Source of the DNA: Desulfopila aestuarii DSM 18488
GTDB taxonomy: Bacteria > Desulfobacterota > Desulfobulbia > Desulfobulbales > Desulfocapsaceae
Assembly: GCF_900143695.1 (NCBI RefSeq)
Contig: NZ_FRFE01000009.1
Span: forward strand, 124,001-188,000
Length of the DNA stretch: 64,000 nt
Reading direction: 5' to 3'
Shown piece by piece: positions 9,728 through 20,038 of this stretch. Made by a program: the position numbers and the translations under genes. Position 1 is the first letter of the stretch, and every line of letters starts with the position of its first letter. A model generated the notes under the pieces. That model saw nothing but the letters and a program-made list of their open reading frames with translations. It made no database searches and was not told the origin of the DNA.

Positions 9728-10348
9728 GTGACAAACGATAAGTCAATTTCAGAACTGCTGAGTCGCGGTATCTTAAGTGAAAACCCGATCTTCAAGCTGG
9801 CCTTGTCCATGTGCCCTGCTGTCGGTATATCGACCACTGTGATGAACGGCGTCATGCTCGGGATCGCGGTCTTTTTCGTCCAGGTGTTTTCCAGTGTGAC
9901 GATTTCACTTTTTAAGAACGTGATTCATCCGCGTATCCGTATTCCTTCCTATACCCTGACCATTGCCACCTGGGTTACGGTTATCGACCTGGTGCTGGCA
10001 GCATACATGCCAGGCGCGTATGCCAAGATGGGCATCTTCGTCAAGCTGATCGTGGCCTTTGCCATTATCACTATGCGCCTTGAGATGTTCGCCTGTAAAG
10101 AGAAGGTGAGCGATTCCTTCTGGGATGCAGTAGGCATGGGTCTGGGCTTTATGGTCGGCATGGTGGTTATCGGCGCATTCCGTGAGCTCTTTGGCTCTGG
10201 CATGATTCTTGGCTATGATGTGCTTGGCTACAAGCCGCTCCTGTTCTTCATTCTGCCGAGTGCCGGTTTCTTCGTGGTCGGTCTGATGATGGCCTTCTTC
10301 AACTGGATTGAAGTGGTCTACAAACAAAAGAAAGGAGCAAAGGCATGA
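9728..10348 (+). CDS. rnfE: Rnf complex membrane subunit RnfE (lacks a conserved cysteine)
   Basis: A 206-residue six-helix subunit starting with GTG behind GAGG. The first conserved cysteine is present in LSMCPAVG (Cys29). In typical RnfE/NqrD proteins the second one lies in an LIVxNC motif in the pseudo-symmetric helix. Here that stretch reads LIVAFAIITMRLEMFACKE, so the NC position is Phe-Ala (Ala112) and a cysteine appears 11 residues later (Cys123). In the Rnf/Nqr family these cysteines of RnfA and RnfE hold an intramembrane 2Fe-2S cluster. The change is unusual, but the reading frame and helices are intact. The gene overlaps rnfA by four bases. Confidence 0.9.
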   Translation: MTNDKSISELLSRGILSENPIFKLALSMCPAVGISTTVMNGVMLGIAVFFVQVFSSVTISLFKNVIHPRIRIPSYTLTIATWVTVIDLVLAAYMPGAYAKMGIFVKLIVAFAIITMRLEMFACKEKVSDSFWDAVGMGLGFMVGMVVIGAFRELFGSGMILGYDVLGYKPLLFFILPSAGFFVVGLMMAFFNWIEVVYKQKKGAKA

Positions 10349-11286
10349 ATATGAAACGATTACGCCAACTGGTCCTCTTTAGCCTGGCTGTGCTTCTGTT
10401 GCCCGGTTGGCTGCAGGCGGCCGACTTTATCACCGGCCAGTCTTTTTCCGGTGATAACGAAATCACGGTGACCTTTGCCGGGCCGGCCAATACTGAGGTG
10501 GCTGGGGATATCACCAAATATACCATTTACGAGGAAGCTGATCCTGATATCAGATTGGCCCTGGCAAGTGCGAAAGTGGCTGATGACGCCAAAAGCGTCG
10601 CCCTGACCTTCGCCGATCCTCTCAACACCACCCAGACCCATGTGGTGTCGATCGCCGGTTTGACCGGAGAGGCGATCACCACTTTTACGGTGGCAAAACC
10701 ATATTTCGGCTACCTGCTCTCCATCATGATCTCGGCGCTTCTTATCCAGAACTTTGTTTTCACGAAGTACCTGGGGCTCTGCGTCTTCTTTGGCACGTCG
10801 AAGAAAAAGAGCACAGCCAAGGGTATGGGCGTGGTGTTCACCCTTGTTATGGTGATCTCTGCAGCCATGAGCTGGTTCTTCTTCCAGTTTATTCTGGTGC
10901 CGTATAACCTGGGCTTTTTGCAGATCGTGGTCTTTATCGGTCTTGTTTCACTCACCGTCCAGGCGGTGGATACCATCTTGCGAAAGGTGAACCCGGTTCT
11001 CTTTAACTCGTTTGGTGTTTACCTGGTTCTTGTTATCGCCAACTGTATTGTTATTGCGGTGCCGCTGATTCTCGCAAATAACAATTACAACTTCCTTGAG
11101 ACCATGATGCTGGCACTCGGTGCCGGCGGCGGCTTCCTGCTGGCGCTCTACCTTATGAGCTCAGTGGCCGAGCGTCTTGAGCTGGCAAAGATTCCACCGT
11201 CGTTTAAAGGGCTGCCCATGGCCTTTATCGTCGCGGGGCAGTTCGCCATGGCGTTTCTCGGATTCTCTGGCCTGCAGCTGTTCTAG
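10345..11286 (+). CDS. rnfA: Rnf complex subunit RnfA with secreted Ig-like N-terminal extension
   Basis: At 313 residues this is about 120 longer than ordinary RnfA (about 190). Residues 1-26 form a signal peptide (LFSLAVLLLPGWLQA then ADF). Residues 27-118 look like an all-beta, Ig/SwmB-type domain with NEITVTFAGP, YTIYEEADP and KSVALTFADPL strands. The RnfA core starts near residue 119, with conserved cysteines in KYLGLCVFFG (Cys146) and VIANCIVIA. No stop or frameshift separates the parts, and the rnfE overlap fixes the start. RnfA is thought to have a periplasmic N-terminus, so the extension would lie in the periplasm. It could contact RnfG/RnfD or another partner; that role is inferred. 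Confidence 0.93.
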   Translation: MNMKRLRQLVLFSLAVLLLPGWLQAADFITGQSFSGDNEITVTFAGPANTEVAGDITKYTIYEEADPDIRLALASAKVADDAKSVALTFADPLNTTQTHVVSIAGLTGEAITTFTVAKPYFGYLLSIMISALLIQNFVFTKYLGLCVFFGTSKKKSTAKGMGVVFTLVMVISAAMSWFFFQFILVPYNLGFLQIVVFIGLVSLTVQAVDTILRKVNPVLFNSFGVYLVLVIANCIVIAVPLILANNNYNFLETMMLALGAGGGFLLALYLMSSVAERLELAKIPPSFKGLPMAFIVAGQFAMAFLGFSGLQLF

Positions 11287-11331
11287 GCGAAGGGACCAAA
11301 ACCATTAACGGATAACGAAGAGAGTAGTGAA

Positions 11332-12207
11332 ATGGATCCGGCATTAATAAAAATAGCATTAGGTGGCATGGTGCTGCTAGGTTGTATCGGTTTGTTTTTT
11401 GGAATCGGCTTGGCCATTGCAGCCCATAAATTTGCGGTCGAGGTTAACCCGATCATCGAAGAAGTTGTACATTCCCTGCCGCTTGCCCAGTGTGGTGGAT
11501 GTGGCTATCCTGGTTGTGAGGGATACGCCATAGCGGTGGTCAACGACCCCGACGTTCCGCCCAACCTCTGTTTTCCTGGCAAGGAAGCTGTGGCCAACAG
11601 AGTCGCTGAGTTGACCGGCAAAAAGATGACTGCAGTCGAAGACCAGATGGCGGTTGTCCGCTGTTCACGTGTCGAGGGACGGGTCAGCCATAAACACGAA
11701 TATATCGGTTTTGCCTCCTGCACTGCGGCCAACCTCGGTTTTGGCGGCCCTTCCAAGTGCCAGTATGCCTGTATTGGTCTTGGTGAATGCGCAGATGTCT
11801 GCCCGTTTGACGCCATTGAGATGGTGGAGAACTTTCCGGTCGTCAACCCCGATAAGTGTGTGAGCTGTGGCCAGTGTGTCAAGGCCTGCCCGAAAGCGAT
11901 CATCGAGTTGCAGACCTTGAAGGCCCGGGTGTGGGTACCATGTATGACCAAGGCACTCGGTAAAGAGGTGAAAAATGTTTGCGGGGTTGGCTGCATCGGC
12001 TGTAAGATGTGCGTCAAGGCCTGCCCGGCAGGGGCTGTGACCTACGAGGGGAGCCTGGTGAAAATCGATCATAAGGCCTGCATCGCCTATGGTCCTTCCT
12101 GTGAGGAAGCCTGCGTCGCGAAGTGTCCTCGCGATATTTTCAGAAATTACGACGGTCGTAAGGTTATCGCCAGAGATGTCGCCAGCGGCCTGAAAATGGC
12201 CAGCTAA
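11332..12207 (+). CDS. rnfB: Rnf complex ferredoxin-like subunit RnfB
   Basis: A 291-residue protein with one N-terminal membrane helix (about residues 7-28) followed by the Fe-S domain CGGCGYPGCEGYA. Next come CIGLGECADVCPFDAI, CVSCGQCVKACPKAI and CIGCKMCVKACPAGAV, then a last cysteine group ending in CVAKCPRDI. RnfB is the likely electron entry point from ferredoxin on the cytoplasmic side. A GAGAG ribosome binding site precedes the ATG. It is the last structural rnf gene before apbE. Confidence 0.97.
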   Translation: MDPALIKIALGGMVLLGCIGLFFGIGLAIAAHKFAVEVNPIIEEVVHSLPLAQCGGCGYPGCEGYAIAVVNDPDVPPNLCFPGKEAVANRVAELTGKKMTAVEDQMAVVRCSRVEGRVSHKHEYIGFASCTAANLGFGGPSKCQYACIGLGECADVCPFDAIEMVENFPVVNPDKCVSCGQCVKACPKAIIELQTLKARVWVPCMTKALGKEVKNVCGVGCIGCKMCVKACPAGAVTYEGSLVKIDHKACIAYGPSCEEACVAKCPRDIFRNYDGRKVIARDVASGLKMAS

Positions 12208-12344
12208 ATAAGAAATGATTGCCGGTCTCGCACCCAATCGGTGTGTAGACCTGGCTGTTCAGTCGAATAACGTATTGAATTGCTGCTGCGACCTCTAAAA
12301 AAAATGGGGACTTTCGGCGGCTCCATTAAGGATTGGAAACTGAT

Positions 12345-13382
12345 ATGAAAACTGCTACCACAAACTGTGATCAGAAAAGAAGATCGTTTTTGAAACTGTC
12401 CGGTCTGCTGGGTCTGGGTGTCGCCTCTGCGACTCTGCTGCCTGTAGAAAAGGCCGAGGCGCTGCTGTTTGGGAAGAATGAGTACAAGGTTACCAAGACC
12501 CGTCTGGCCATGGGCACCTTCGTCGCGATGACCGCTATCCATTCCTCACAGGATGAGGCAGAAAATGCCATTGGTCTCGCCTTTGAGGAGATCGAAAGGT
12601 TGAACGCGCTTTTGACCCGCTTTGAAACCAGCTCACCGGTAGGTGAACTGAACGCCAGCGGCAAGCTCATTGCCCCACCCCAGGAGGTTCAGGAGCTGGT
12701 GGCGCGTTCCCTCTATTACAACCGCGAGACCAACGGCGCTTTCGACATAACCGTCAAGCCGCTGATTGACCTCTACAAGAACTCTTTTGCTACCGGCAGC
12801 CAGCCGTCCGAGAAGATGATCAACGACATGCTGCCGCGAATCGGCAGTGACAAGATCCGCTTCCAGGGTGGTGATGTACTTCTGGCTCACAACGAGATGG
12901 GTATCACCCTTGACGGTATTGCCAAGGGCTATATCGTTGACCGTGCCTCAGAGATCCTCTCGAAATATGGGGTGGTAAATCACCTTATCAACGCCGGAGG
13001 CGATATCCGCACCAGTGGTACCGCAGCCAAGGGCCGTGCCTGGACCGTTGCCATCCAGAATCCAGACAAGTCCAGAGATTTTCCGGATGTGATCACCATG
13101 AAGGACGGTGCCATTGCTACCTCCGGAAATTATGAAGTGTACTATGACCGGGAGAAGGTGTTCCACCATATCGTCAACGGTCACACAGGTCACTCTCCGC
13201 AGCTCTCCTCCAGTGTTACCATCATAGCACCCACCGTTATGGATGCTGATGCACTGGCAACCGCTGTCTTTGTTATGGAGCCAGGTGCAGGGGTCAGATT
13301 TATCGACGGTCAGCCGGAGAGCGAGTGCTTTATCCTCGATCGCAATGGCCAACCAAGTCGTTCAAAAGGCTGGCAGGCATAA
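12345..13382 (+). CDS. apbE: FAD:protein FMN transferase ApbE
   Basis: A 345-residue flavin transferase exported through a twin-arginine signal (KRRSFLKLSGLLGLG at about residues 12-26). It transfers FMN from FAD to threonines in RnfG and RnfD, whose acceptor motifs are both present here. Conserved blocks include TRLAMGTFV, NASGGDIR-like NAGGDIRTSG, and the metal-binding DADALATAVFVM near the C-terminus. ATG 12345 was taken; a TTG four codons earlier is also possible. It follows rnfB by about 140 bases and is closed by a strong terminator. Confidence 0.95.
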   Translation: MKTATTNCDQKRRSFLKLSGLLGLGVASATLLPVEKAEALLFGKNEYKVTKTRLAMGTFVAMTAIHSSQDEAENAIGLAFEEIERLNALLTRFETSSPVGELNASGKLIAPPQEVQELVARSLYYNRETNGAFDITVKPLIDLYKNSFATGSQPSEKMINDMLPRIGSDKIRFQGGDVLLAHNEMGITLDGIAKGYIVDRASEILSKYGVVNHLINAGGDIRTSGTAAKGRAWTVAIQNPDKSRDFPDVITMKDGAIATSGNYEVYYDREKVFHHIVNGHTGHSPQLSSSVTIIAPTVMDADALATAVFVMEPGAGVRFIDGQPESECFILDRNGQPSRSKGWQA

Positions 13383-13395
13383 TTTCCAGCAGACC

Positions 13396-13435
13396 AAAGG
13401 GAGGCCTTCCGTTATACGGAGCGCCTCCCTTTTTG
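13396..13435 (+). terminator. Rho-independent terminator of the rnf-apbE operon
   Basis: The arms AAAGGGAGGC (13396-13405) and GCCTCCCTTT (13423-13432) form a 10-bp perfect stem with further pairing inside the loop, followed by a T-rich run. It lies 14 bases after the apbE stop. Confidence 0.9.
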
Positions 13436-13479
13436 CTTTTAACGAGTCCATATCAATCAAAGTGTCTACTGTTTCGTTC

Positions 13480-13510
13480 CTGACGGGTACGACCTATTTC
13501 CACGTATAAT
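13480..13510 (+). promoter_or_regulatory. Possible promoter for the small exported protein
   Basis: A perfect TATAAT lies at 13505-13510. The only -35-like match is CTGACG at 13480-13485 with a long 19-base spacer. It sits between the rnf terminator and the gene at 13530. Confidence 0.35.
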
Positions 13511-13529
13511 TGTGATCGCCGGGGTGTTT

Positions 13530-13904
13530 ATGAAAAAGCTGCTGTTTCTTTTGGCGTGTTTCTTTGTTGTCGGTTTTGTCGGTCCTATGGTTGTTTCTTT
13601 TGCTGAGGAATCTTCAGAGAAGATAGTGGTCGATGATATAACGGTCGAGCCCATGAACTATGCGGATGGTGAGTATACCTGGCTCACAGTGAACTGTACC
13701 GTCCAGAACAATACAGAAAAGTCCGGTATGGTTTCTGTCGTAATCGGTACCGTTGACCATTGGGGATTTGACCGGAAATCTTTCAGGTTGAGCGGGTCGG
13801 TGAAAGCAGGAGAAAAAACCACAGTCTCCGTCCTTGATTTTATGGATAGTAAGATGTTCAAGACCATAAAAAAGTACGAGGTTAAAAGCTTGGAACTGCA
13901 TTAA
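13530..13904 (+). CDS. Small exported protein of unknown function
   Basis: A protein of about 124 residues with a clear signal peptide: MKKLLFLLACFFVV, then cleavage near SFAEE. The mature part of about 95 residues is beta-rich. It contains WLTVNCTVQNNTEKSG and VSVVIGTVDHWG, resembling a small periplasmic beta-sandwich with no catalytic signature. The ATG at 13530 is preferred over a GTG six codons upstream because it starts the signal peptide. It has its own promoter candidate after the rnf terminator, so it is probably not part of the rnf transcript. I do not recognise the family. Confidence 0.75.
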   Translation: MKKLLFLLACFFVVGFVGPMVVSFAEESSEKIVVDDITVEPMNYADGEYTWLTVNCTVQNNTEKSGMVSVVIGTVDHWGFDRKSFRLSGSVKAGEKTTVSVLDFMDSKMFKTIKKYEVKSLELH

Positions 13905-13937
13905 GCAGGAGTTGTCATCATTACAGTCTGAAAAGTT

Positions 13938-14405
13938 ATGGGTATTGAAAAGGCGCGTGCACATCTCAAATCGTGGAACAGAGACCACGAGATTTTGGAA
14001 TATGCTGCATCAAGTGCGACGGTCGAACTGGCCGCGAGGGCACTGGACGTGGAAGAAGCAAGGATTGCCAAAAGCCTTACGTTTAAAAGAGGTGACCAGG
14101 CCGTCTTGATTGTCACAGCGGGCGATGTCCGCATTGATAACAGGAAATATAAAGAGCTTTTTGGCAGCAAAGCCAAAATGCTGCGTCCCGACGAGGTGCG
14201 GGAGATGATAGGCCATGAGGTGGGGGGAGTATGCCCTTTTGGCATCAACGAAGATGTTGAAGTCTACCTCGACACTTCACTGAGGCGCTTTGACACCGTT
14301 TTTCCAGCCTGTGGCAGCAGTAATTCGGCAATCGAGCTGAGTTGTACTGAGCTTGAAGAAATAGCTGGATCACGCGGCTGGGTTGAAATATCCAGATTAA
14401 TTTAA
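13938..14405 (+). CDS. YbaK/EbsC-type aminoacyl-tRNA deacylase
   Basis: A 155-residue stand-alone editing domain. The conserved lysine is in the IAKSLTFK strand, and GGVCPFGI and AIELS are the other family blocks. Proteins of this family hydrolyse mischarged tRNAs such as Cys-tRNA(Pro) or Ala-tRNA(Pro). Which tRNA this one corrects cannot be decided from sequence. It follows the small exported protein by 33 bases on the same strand. Confidence 0.88.
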   Translation: MGIEKARAHLKSWNRDHEILEYAASSATVELAARALDVEEARIAKSLTFKRGDQAVLIVTAGDVRIDNRKYKELFGSKAKMLRPDEVREMIGHEVGGVCPFGINEDVEVYLDTSLRRFDTVFPACGSSNSAIELSCTELEEIAGSRGWVEISRLI

Positions 14406-14457
14406 AGAATCGCCTGATTCGGTGAACCGACGGAGTTGAATCGTTACGAAATCCATG

Positions 14458-14640
14458 TCAGTTTTCAAACATTTTGCCGATAAGATTCAGGGTAATAACC
14501 ACGAAGAAGAAAAAGCAGCCGAATCGAATCAGCTGAATCTTGCGTTCTGGTAGATCCTGCCATGACTTTGGTTTGAATTTTCCTGTCGCCAGCAGGAGAA
14601 ACAGCAGGGCGAGAATGATGTAGCAGATGACAACAATCAT
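14458..14640 (-). CDS. Small two-helix membrane protein
   Basis: Sixty residues with an N-terminal helix (MIVVICYIILALLFLLLATG), a polar linker KFKPKSWQDLPERK and a second helix (GCFFFFVVITLNLIG). A GAGGT ribosome binding site stands eight bases before the ATG, which supports a real gene. It is downstream of nhaB on the same strand. Function unknown. Confidence 0.65.
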   Translation of the reverse strand: MIVVICYIILALLFLLLATGKFKPKSWQDLPERKIQLIRFGCFFFFVVITLNLIGKMFEN

Positions 14641-14670
14641 GTAATAAACCTCAGAGCGATATCTTTAACC

Positions 14671-14748
14671 TGCATTTTGTAAGATTGTCATACTTCGAAT
14701 TGGCGCTTGAAGAAAGAGGATTTTCGTGTGGGTCTTTTACAAAATGCA
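14671..14748. repeat. 12-bp perfect inverted repeat between nhaB and the small membrane gene
   Basis: TGCATTTTGTAA at 14671-14682 is exactly complementary to TTACAAAATGCA at 14737-14748, 54 bases apart. The right arm abuts the nhaB terminator hairpin. It could be a larger RNA fold or a binding site for the small downstream gene. Confidence 0.6.
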
Positions 14749-14784
14749 AATGCCGGCCCTTCTCATCGAGAAAGGCCGGCATTT
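14748..14784 (-). terminator. Terminator downstream of nhaB
   Basis: AAATGCCGGCC (14748-14758) pairs perfectly with GGCCGGCATTT (14774-14784), an 11-bp stem. On the minus strand it is followed by a T-rich stretch (GCATTTTGT). It is 31 bases past the nhaB stop. Confidence 0.75.
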
Positions 14785-14814
14785 TGTGTCTTGGCTTTAT
14801 GGTATGTTTGCCTC

Positions 14815-16437
14815 TTACAGAAACAAATAGGTCGCAGCCAGGCCAACCAGTGACATGGTGATAGTGTAGGGGAGGGCCAGGTAGACCATCCTGCCATAGG
14901 AGAGGCGGATGACCGGGGCAAGGGCTGAGGTCAGGAGAAAGAGAAATGCCGCCTGACCGTTTGGTGTCGCCACGCTGGGAATGTTGGTGCCGGTGTTGAT
15001 GGCGACCGCCAATTTATCAAAATGTTCCATGGTGGCTTTCGCCTGTTCGGCTGCTGCCTGCGGTAATCCAACCAGCACATCCTGACGGGCGATATGCGGA
15101 TCAGTCAGTTTATCCATCAGCTGTGCGCCGGTCATGCCGATATCCGGAATTGCTCCCAGCATACTGATGATGTGCATTTTGGTCTCGGAGATATAGACTG
15201 TGGCCACAAAGACGTTATCGGAAATGGCGGAAAGAAGTCCGTTGGCGATGTAATAGGCGGCCAACTGGTGTTGGCCTTCGAGGCTCAGAACATAGTTGAT
15301 GATCGGTGCAAAGAGATGTTGTTCATGGATCACGGCGACAATGGTGAAAAAGACAACCAACAGCGCGGTGAAGGGCAAAGCTTCCTCAAAGGCATGGCCT
15401 ATCTGGTGTTCTTCGGTGATGCCGTTAAAGGCGGTGAGAAAGACGATGACTGACAGGCCGATGAGGCCTACTGCCGCCAGGTGAAACGCCAGGGCAATAA
15501 CCAGCCAGATACCGGCAATAGCCTGGATGATAAGTTGTAGTCTTCCCTTGAAACCGCGTTTTTCTTCCATCTTGATTTCCGTTTCCATGAGATGGGAGCG
15601 GATGTTGCCTGGAAGTTGAAATCCATAACTGAACAGGCCAAACCGTTCTACGAGGTAGCAGGTTACCAGACCGGTTACCAAAACCGGCAGGGAGACCGGC
15701 GCAACCTCAACGAAAAAGGTGGCGAAATGCCAGCCCATTTCGCTGCCGATCAGGAGGTTCTGCGGTTCCCCTACGAGGGTGCAGACGCCGCCAAGGGCAG
15801 TACCAACGGCACCATGCATCATCAGGTTGCGAAGAAAGCCTCGGAACTGTTTCAAATCTATTGTCTCTTTTTCCTTTAAGGCCTGGTCGTCGGCCAGGTC
15901 GTGGCTCGAACTGCTGTCTTTACCTGAAATATAGCGGTGGTAGATATCGTAAAAACCATAGGCAACAGCGATAATAACGGCGGTGACCGTGAGGGCGTCA
16001 AGAAAGGCGGACAAAAAAGCGCCGGCAAAACAGAACAGCAGGGAGATAATGTATTTTGACTGAACCCGAACGAGAATACGGGTGAAGGTAAATCTGAGGA
16101 AATCCTTCATGAAGTAGATGCCGGCTACCATGAAAATCAACAGCAGGATTACCTCGAAGTTATTCAATGCCTCTTCGTAGACGGTTTCAGCTTTAGCCAT
16201 GCCGATAAATACTGCTTCCATTGCCAGGAGACCGCCGGCAGGCAGAGGGTAACATTTCAGGGCCATGGCCAGGGTGAAGATGAATTCTCCTATTAAAATC
16301 CAACCCGCGATAAACGGATCATACAGGATAAACAGAAACGGGTTGACGATCAGGAACAGCAGAATGGTAAATTTGTACCACTGCGGCGCATTCCCGAGGA
16401 AATTCCGACCGAAGGCCTGCGGGTAAGACTGGGGCAT
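14815..16437 (-). CDS. nhaB: Na+/H+ antiporter NhaB
   Basis: A 540-residue, twelve-helix antiporter close in length to Escherichia coli NhaB (513). The N-terminal segment [14 protein letters not shown] and the helices with [22 protein letters not shown] are typical of Nha[10 protein letters not shown] and [17 protein letters not shown], conserved in the ion transporter superfamily, are also present. It exports Na+ in exchange for protons. In a cell with an Rnf complex it could balance a sodium gradient; whether this Rnf pumps Na+ or H+ is not shown. Confidence 0.95.
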   Translation of the reverse strand: MPQSYPQAFGRNFLGNAPQWYKFTILLFLIVNPFLFILYDPFIAGWILIGEFIFTLAMALKCYPLPAGGLLAMEAVFIGMAKAETVYEEALNNFEVILLLIFMVAGIYFMKDFLRFTFTRILVRVQSKYIISLLFCFAGAFLSAFLDALTVTAVIIAVAYGFYDIYHRYISGKDSSSSHDLADDQALKEKETIDLKQFRGFLRNLMMHGAVGTALGGVCTLVGEPQNLLIGSEMGWHFATFFVEVAPVSLPVLVTGLVTCYLVERFGLFSYGFQLPGNIRSHLMETEIKMEEKRGFKGRLQLIIQAIAGIWLVIALAFHLAAVGLIGLSVIVFLTAFNGITEEHQIGHAFEEALPFTALLVVFFTIVAVIHEQHLFAPIINYVLSLEGQHQLAAYYIANGLLSAISDNVFVATVYISETKMHIISMLGAIPDIGMTGAQLMDKLTDPHIARQDVLVGLPQAAAEQAKATMEHFDKLAVAINTGTNIPSVATPNGQAAFLFLLTSALAPVIRLSYGRMVYLALPYTITMSLVGLAATYLFL

Positions 16438-16940
16438 CGTAACGTCTCCTGAAAAAGGGCTTGAAAAAAGGGACTGCGGTTTTCAGGTGGGGGACAGTCC
16501 GTTGACAGACTTGCATTGCGGATATGAATCAAGGGCGGTATCAACGGCAGGGGCTGGAGGCTGTTATGTATTCAGCCGAGAAAACCTGCAGCTTGCTGAT
16601 AACGGACCATAATTCAGTATACCGTTATTCTGGGATACCATCTTTTTTCTGCTCTTTCAACTAATACCTTGGTGTGGCAGGAGATAGTTTTTCTTATGTG
16701 ACTCTGGCGAGTTATGTTCTTGAAGTGGGGGTAACGCAAGGTAGTTGCTGAGGGGGATAGTGCTATCGGGATAAGGGAGTGGCCACATCTGGCCAACACG
16801 CTGAAGGGATTTGAAAAGACCAAGCGATGGGGTGATGAAATGTGAAAAATACTAACGGTTTTACCACTCTCACAATGGAGCCAATATCACGCTCGGTACA
16901 CTCCTGACTCAGGTAAATCCGCACGCTGTGGTATTTTGAG

Positions 16941-16968
16941 TTGACATCATCGTAAATGTGTCAATAAT
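16941..16968 (+). promoter_or_regulatory. perR promoter
   Basis: Perfect -35 TTGACA (16941-16946), 16-base spacer, -10 AATAAT (16963-16968, five of six). It lies about 60 bases before the perR coding region and overlaps the PerR-like box, as expected for autoregulation. Confidence 0.65.
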
Positions 16969-16976
16969 TATTATCA
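16962..16976. promoter_or_regulatory. PerR/Fur-type operator over the perR promoter
   Basis: The core ATAATTATTAT (16964-16974) matches the central 11 positions of the PerR box TTATAATnATTATAA exactly; 12 of 15 positions match overall. It covers the -10 element. Confidence 0.65.
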
Positions 16977-17033
16977 ATAAGGAGTGAACATTTTAAGAAA
17001 ATGATACCGAAATTACAGAAAGGCTCCACAGGG

Positions 17034-17453
17034 ATGCGCCTTGAACAGATGATTGAAAGGCTGAAAGAGAGTGATTGTCGAATCACTCCGCAGCGATACG
17101 CCGTTTTGAAAGTGCTCGCCAATAGTTCAGAACATCCATCCGTCGAGAGTATTCACGCCAAGCTCGTAGAGCATTACCCCACGATGAGTCTGGCAACTGT
17201 CTACAAAACGATAACTCTTTTAAAACGTGAAGGGGAGATTCTCGAACTGGAGTTCAGTGATCTTGGCAATCGATATGATGGCAGAAAACCGTACCCGCAT
17301 CCCCATGTGATCTGTACTGAATGTGGAAAAATTATTGATCCTTCACATCTAGACCTTGAAGAAATCACCAGTAAGATGATGGAAGAAACGGGATTCAAGA
17401 TAATGACGCATCGCCTGGATTTTTACGGACTGTGCCCGAATTGCCAGGGGTGA
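17034..17453 (+). CDS. perR: Fur-family peroxide-stress regulator, PerR-like
   Basis: About 139 residues with an N-terminal winged helix (CRITPQRYAVLKVLA, then MSLATVYKTITLLKREGEI). The C-terminal metal-binding domain has HPHVICTECGKIID and a terminal CPNC, giving the two CxxC pairs of the structural zinc site. PerR is chosen over Fur because of the location directly upstream of katG and the PerR-type boxes. The regulatory metal ligands cannot separate the two with certainty. ATG 17034 has AAAGG ten bases upstream; an ATG at 17001 is an alternative. PerR represses peroxide-defence genes until oxidised by peroxide. Confidence 0.88.
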   Translation: MRLEQMIERLKESDCRITPQRYAVLKVLANSSEHPSVESIHAKLVEHYPTMSLATVYKTITLLKREGEILELEFSDLGNRYDGRKPYPHPHVICTECGKIIDPSHLDLEEITSKMMEETGFKIMTHRLDFYGLCPNCQG

Positions 17454-17473
17454 TATTTTTTTGGCGTTATATC

Positions 17474-17486
17474 GATAATCATTATC
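17474..17486. promoter_or_regulatory. Second PerR/Fur-type box, upstream of katG
   Basis: GATAATCATTATC is a 13-base palindrome whose core ATAATCATTAT matches the PerR box centre exactly. It also fits half of the classical Fur box. It lies 20 bases after perR and about 240 before katG, with TTGGCG and TATCTG elements flanking it. Confidence 0.65.
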
Positions 17487-17571
17487 TGTAGATAGTGGAA
17501 GTTATGATATCTGTGAAGTAGGTCGTATACACATTTTGTTTCTCCAAAAGTAATTGTATTGCGCAATGAAT

Positions 17572-17600
17572 TTGTTAGAAGCTGTGATAGTATGTATACT
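17572..17600 (+). promoter_or_regulatory. katG promoter candidate
   Basis: TTGTTA (17572-17577, four of six), 17-base spacer, TATACT (17595-17600, five of six). It would give katG a leader of about 120 bases. Confidence 0.5.
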
Positions 17601-17613
17601 GAGTTTTGAATGA

Positions 17614-19899
<2,286 letters not shown>

Positions 19900-19936
19900 T
19901 CAGAGGCCACACGTTCCGAAGTCGTATTGTAAGAAA

Positions 19937-19976
19937 ACAATGTGGCGTTTCAGCAAATGTTGAAACGCCACATTGT
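19937..19976. terminator. Strong bidirectional hairpin between katG and the racemase gene
   Basis: A 16-bp perfect stem, ACAATGTGGCGTTTCA (19937-19952) with its complement at 19961-19976, and an 8-base loop. The minus-strand side is followed by TTTTCTT, so it is a good terminator for the convergent racemase gene. On the plus strand the T tract is missing. Confidence 0.75.
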
Positions 19977-20038
19977 ATGCAATGCCTTCTGTTTGACGCT
20001 GGGGATGAGGTCAGAATTTGATCTGAAGATGTTCTTCT

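Larger units (their letters stand above)
16438..17033. other. Intergenic region between nhaB and perR
   Basis: The left 500 bases hold no gene I can support. A 7-bp inverted repeat (ATAACGG 16599-16605, CCGTTAT 16622-16628) lies in the likely nhaB upstream region. The right end contains the perR promoter and its operator, listed separately. Confidence 0.5.
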
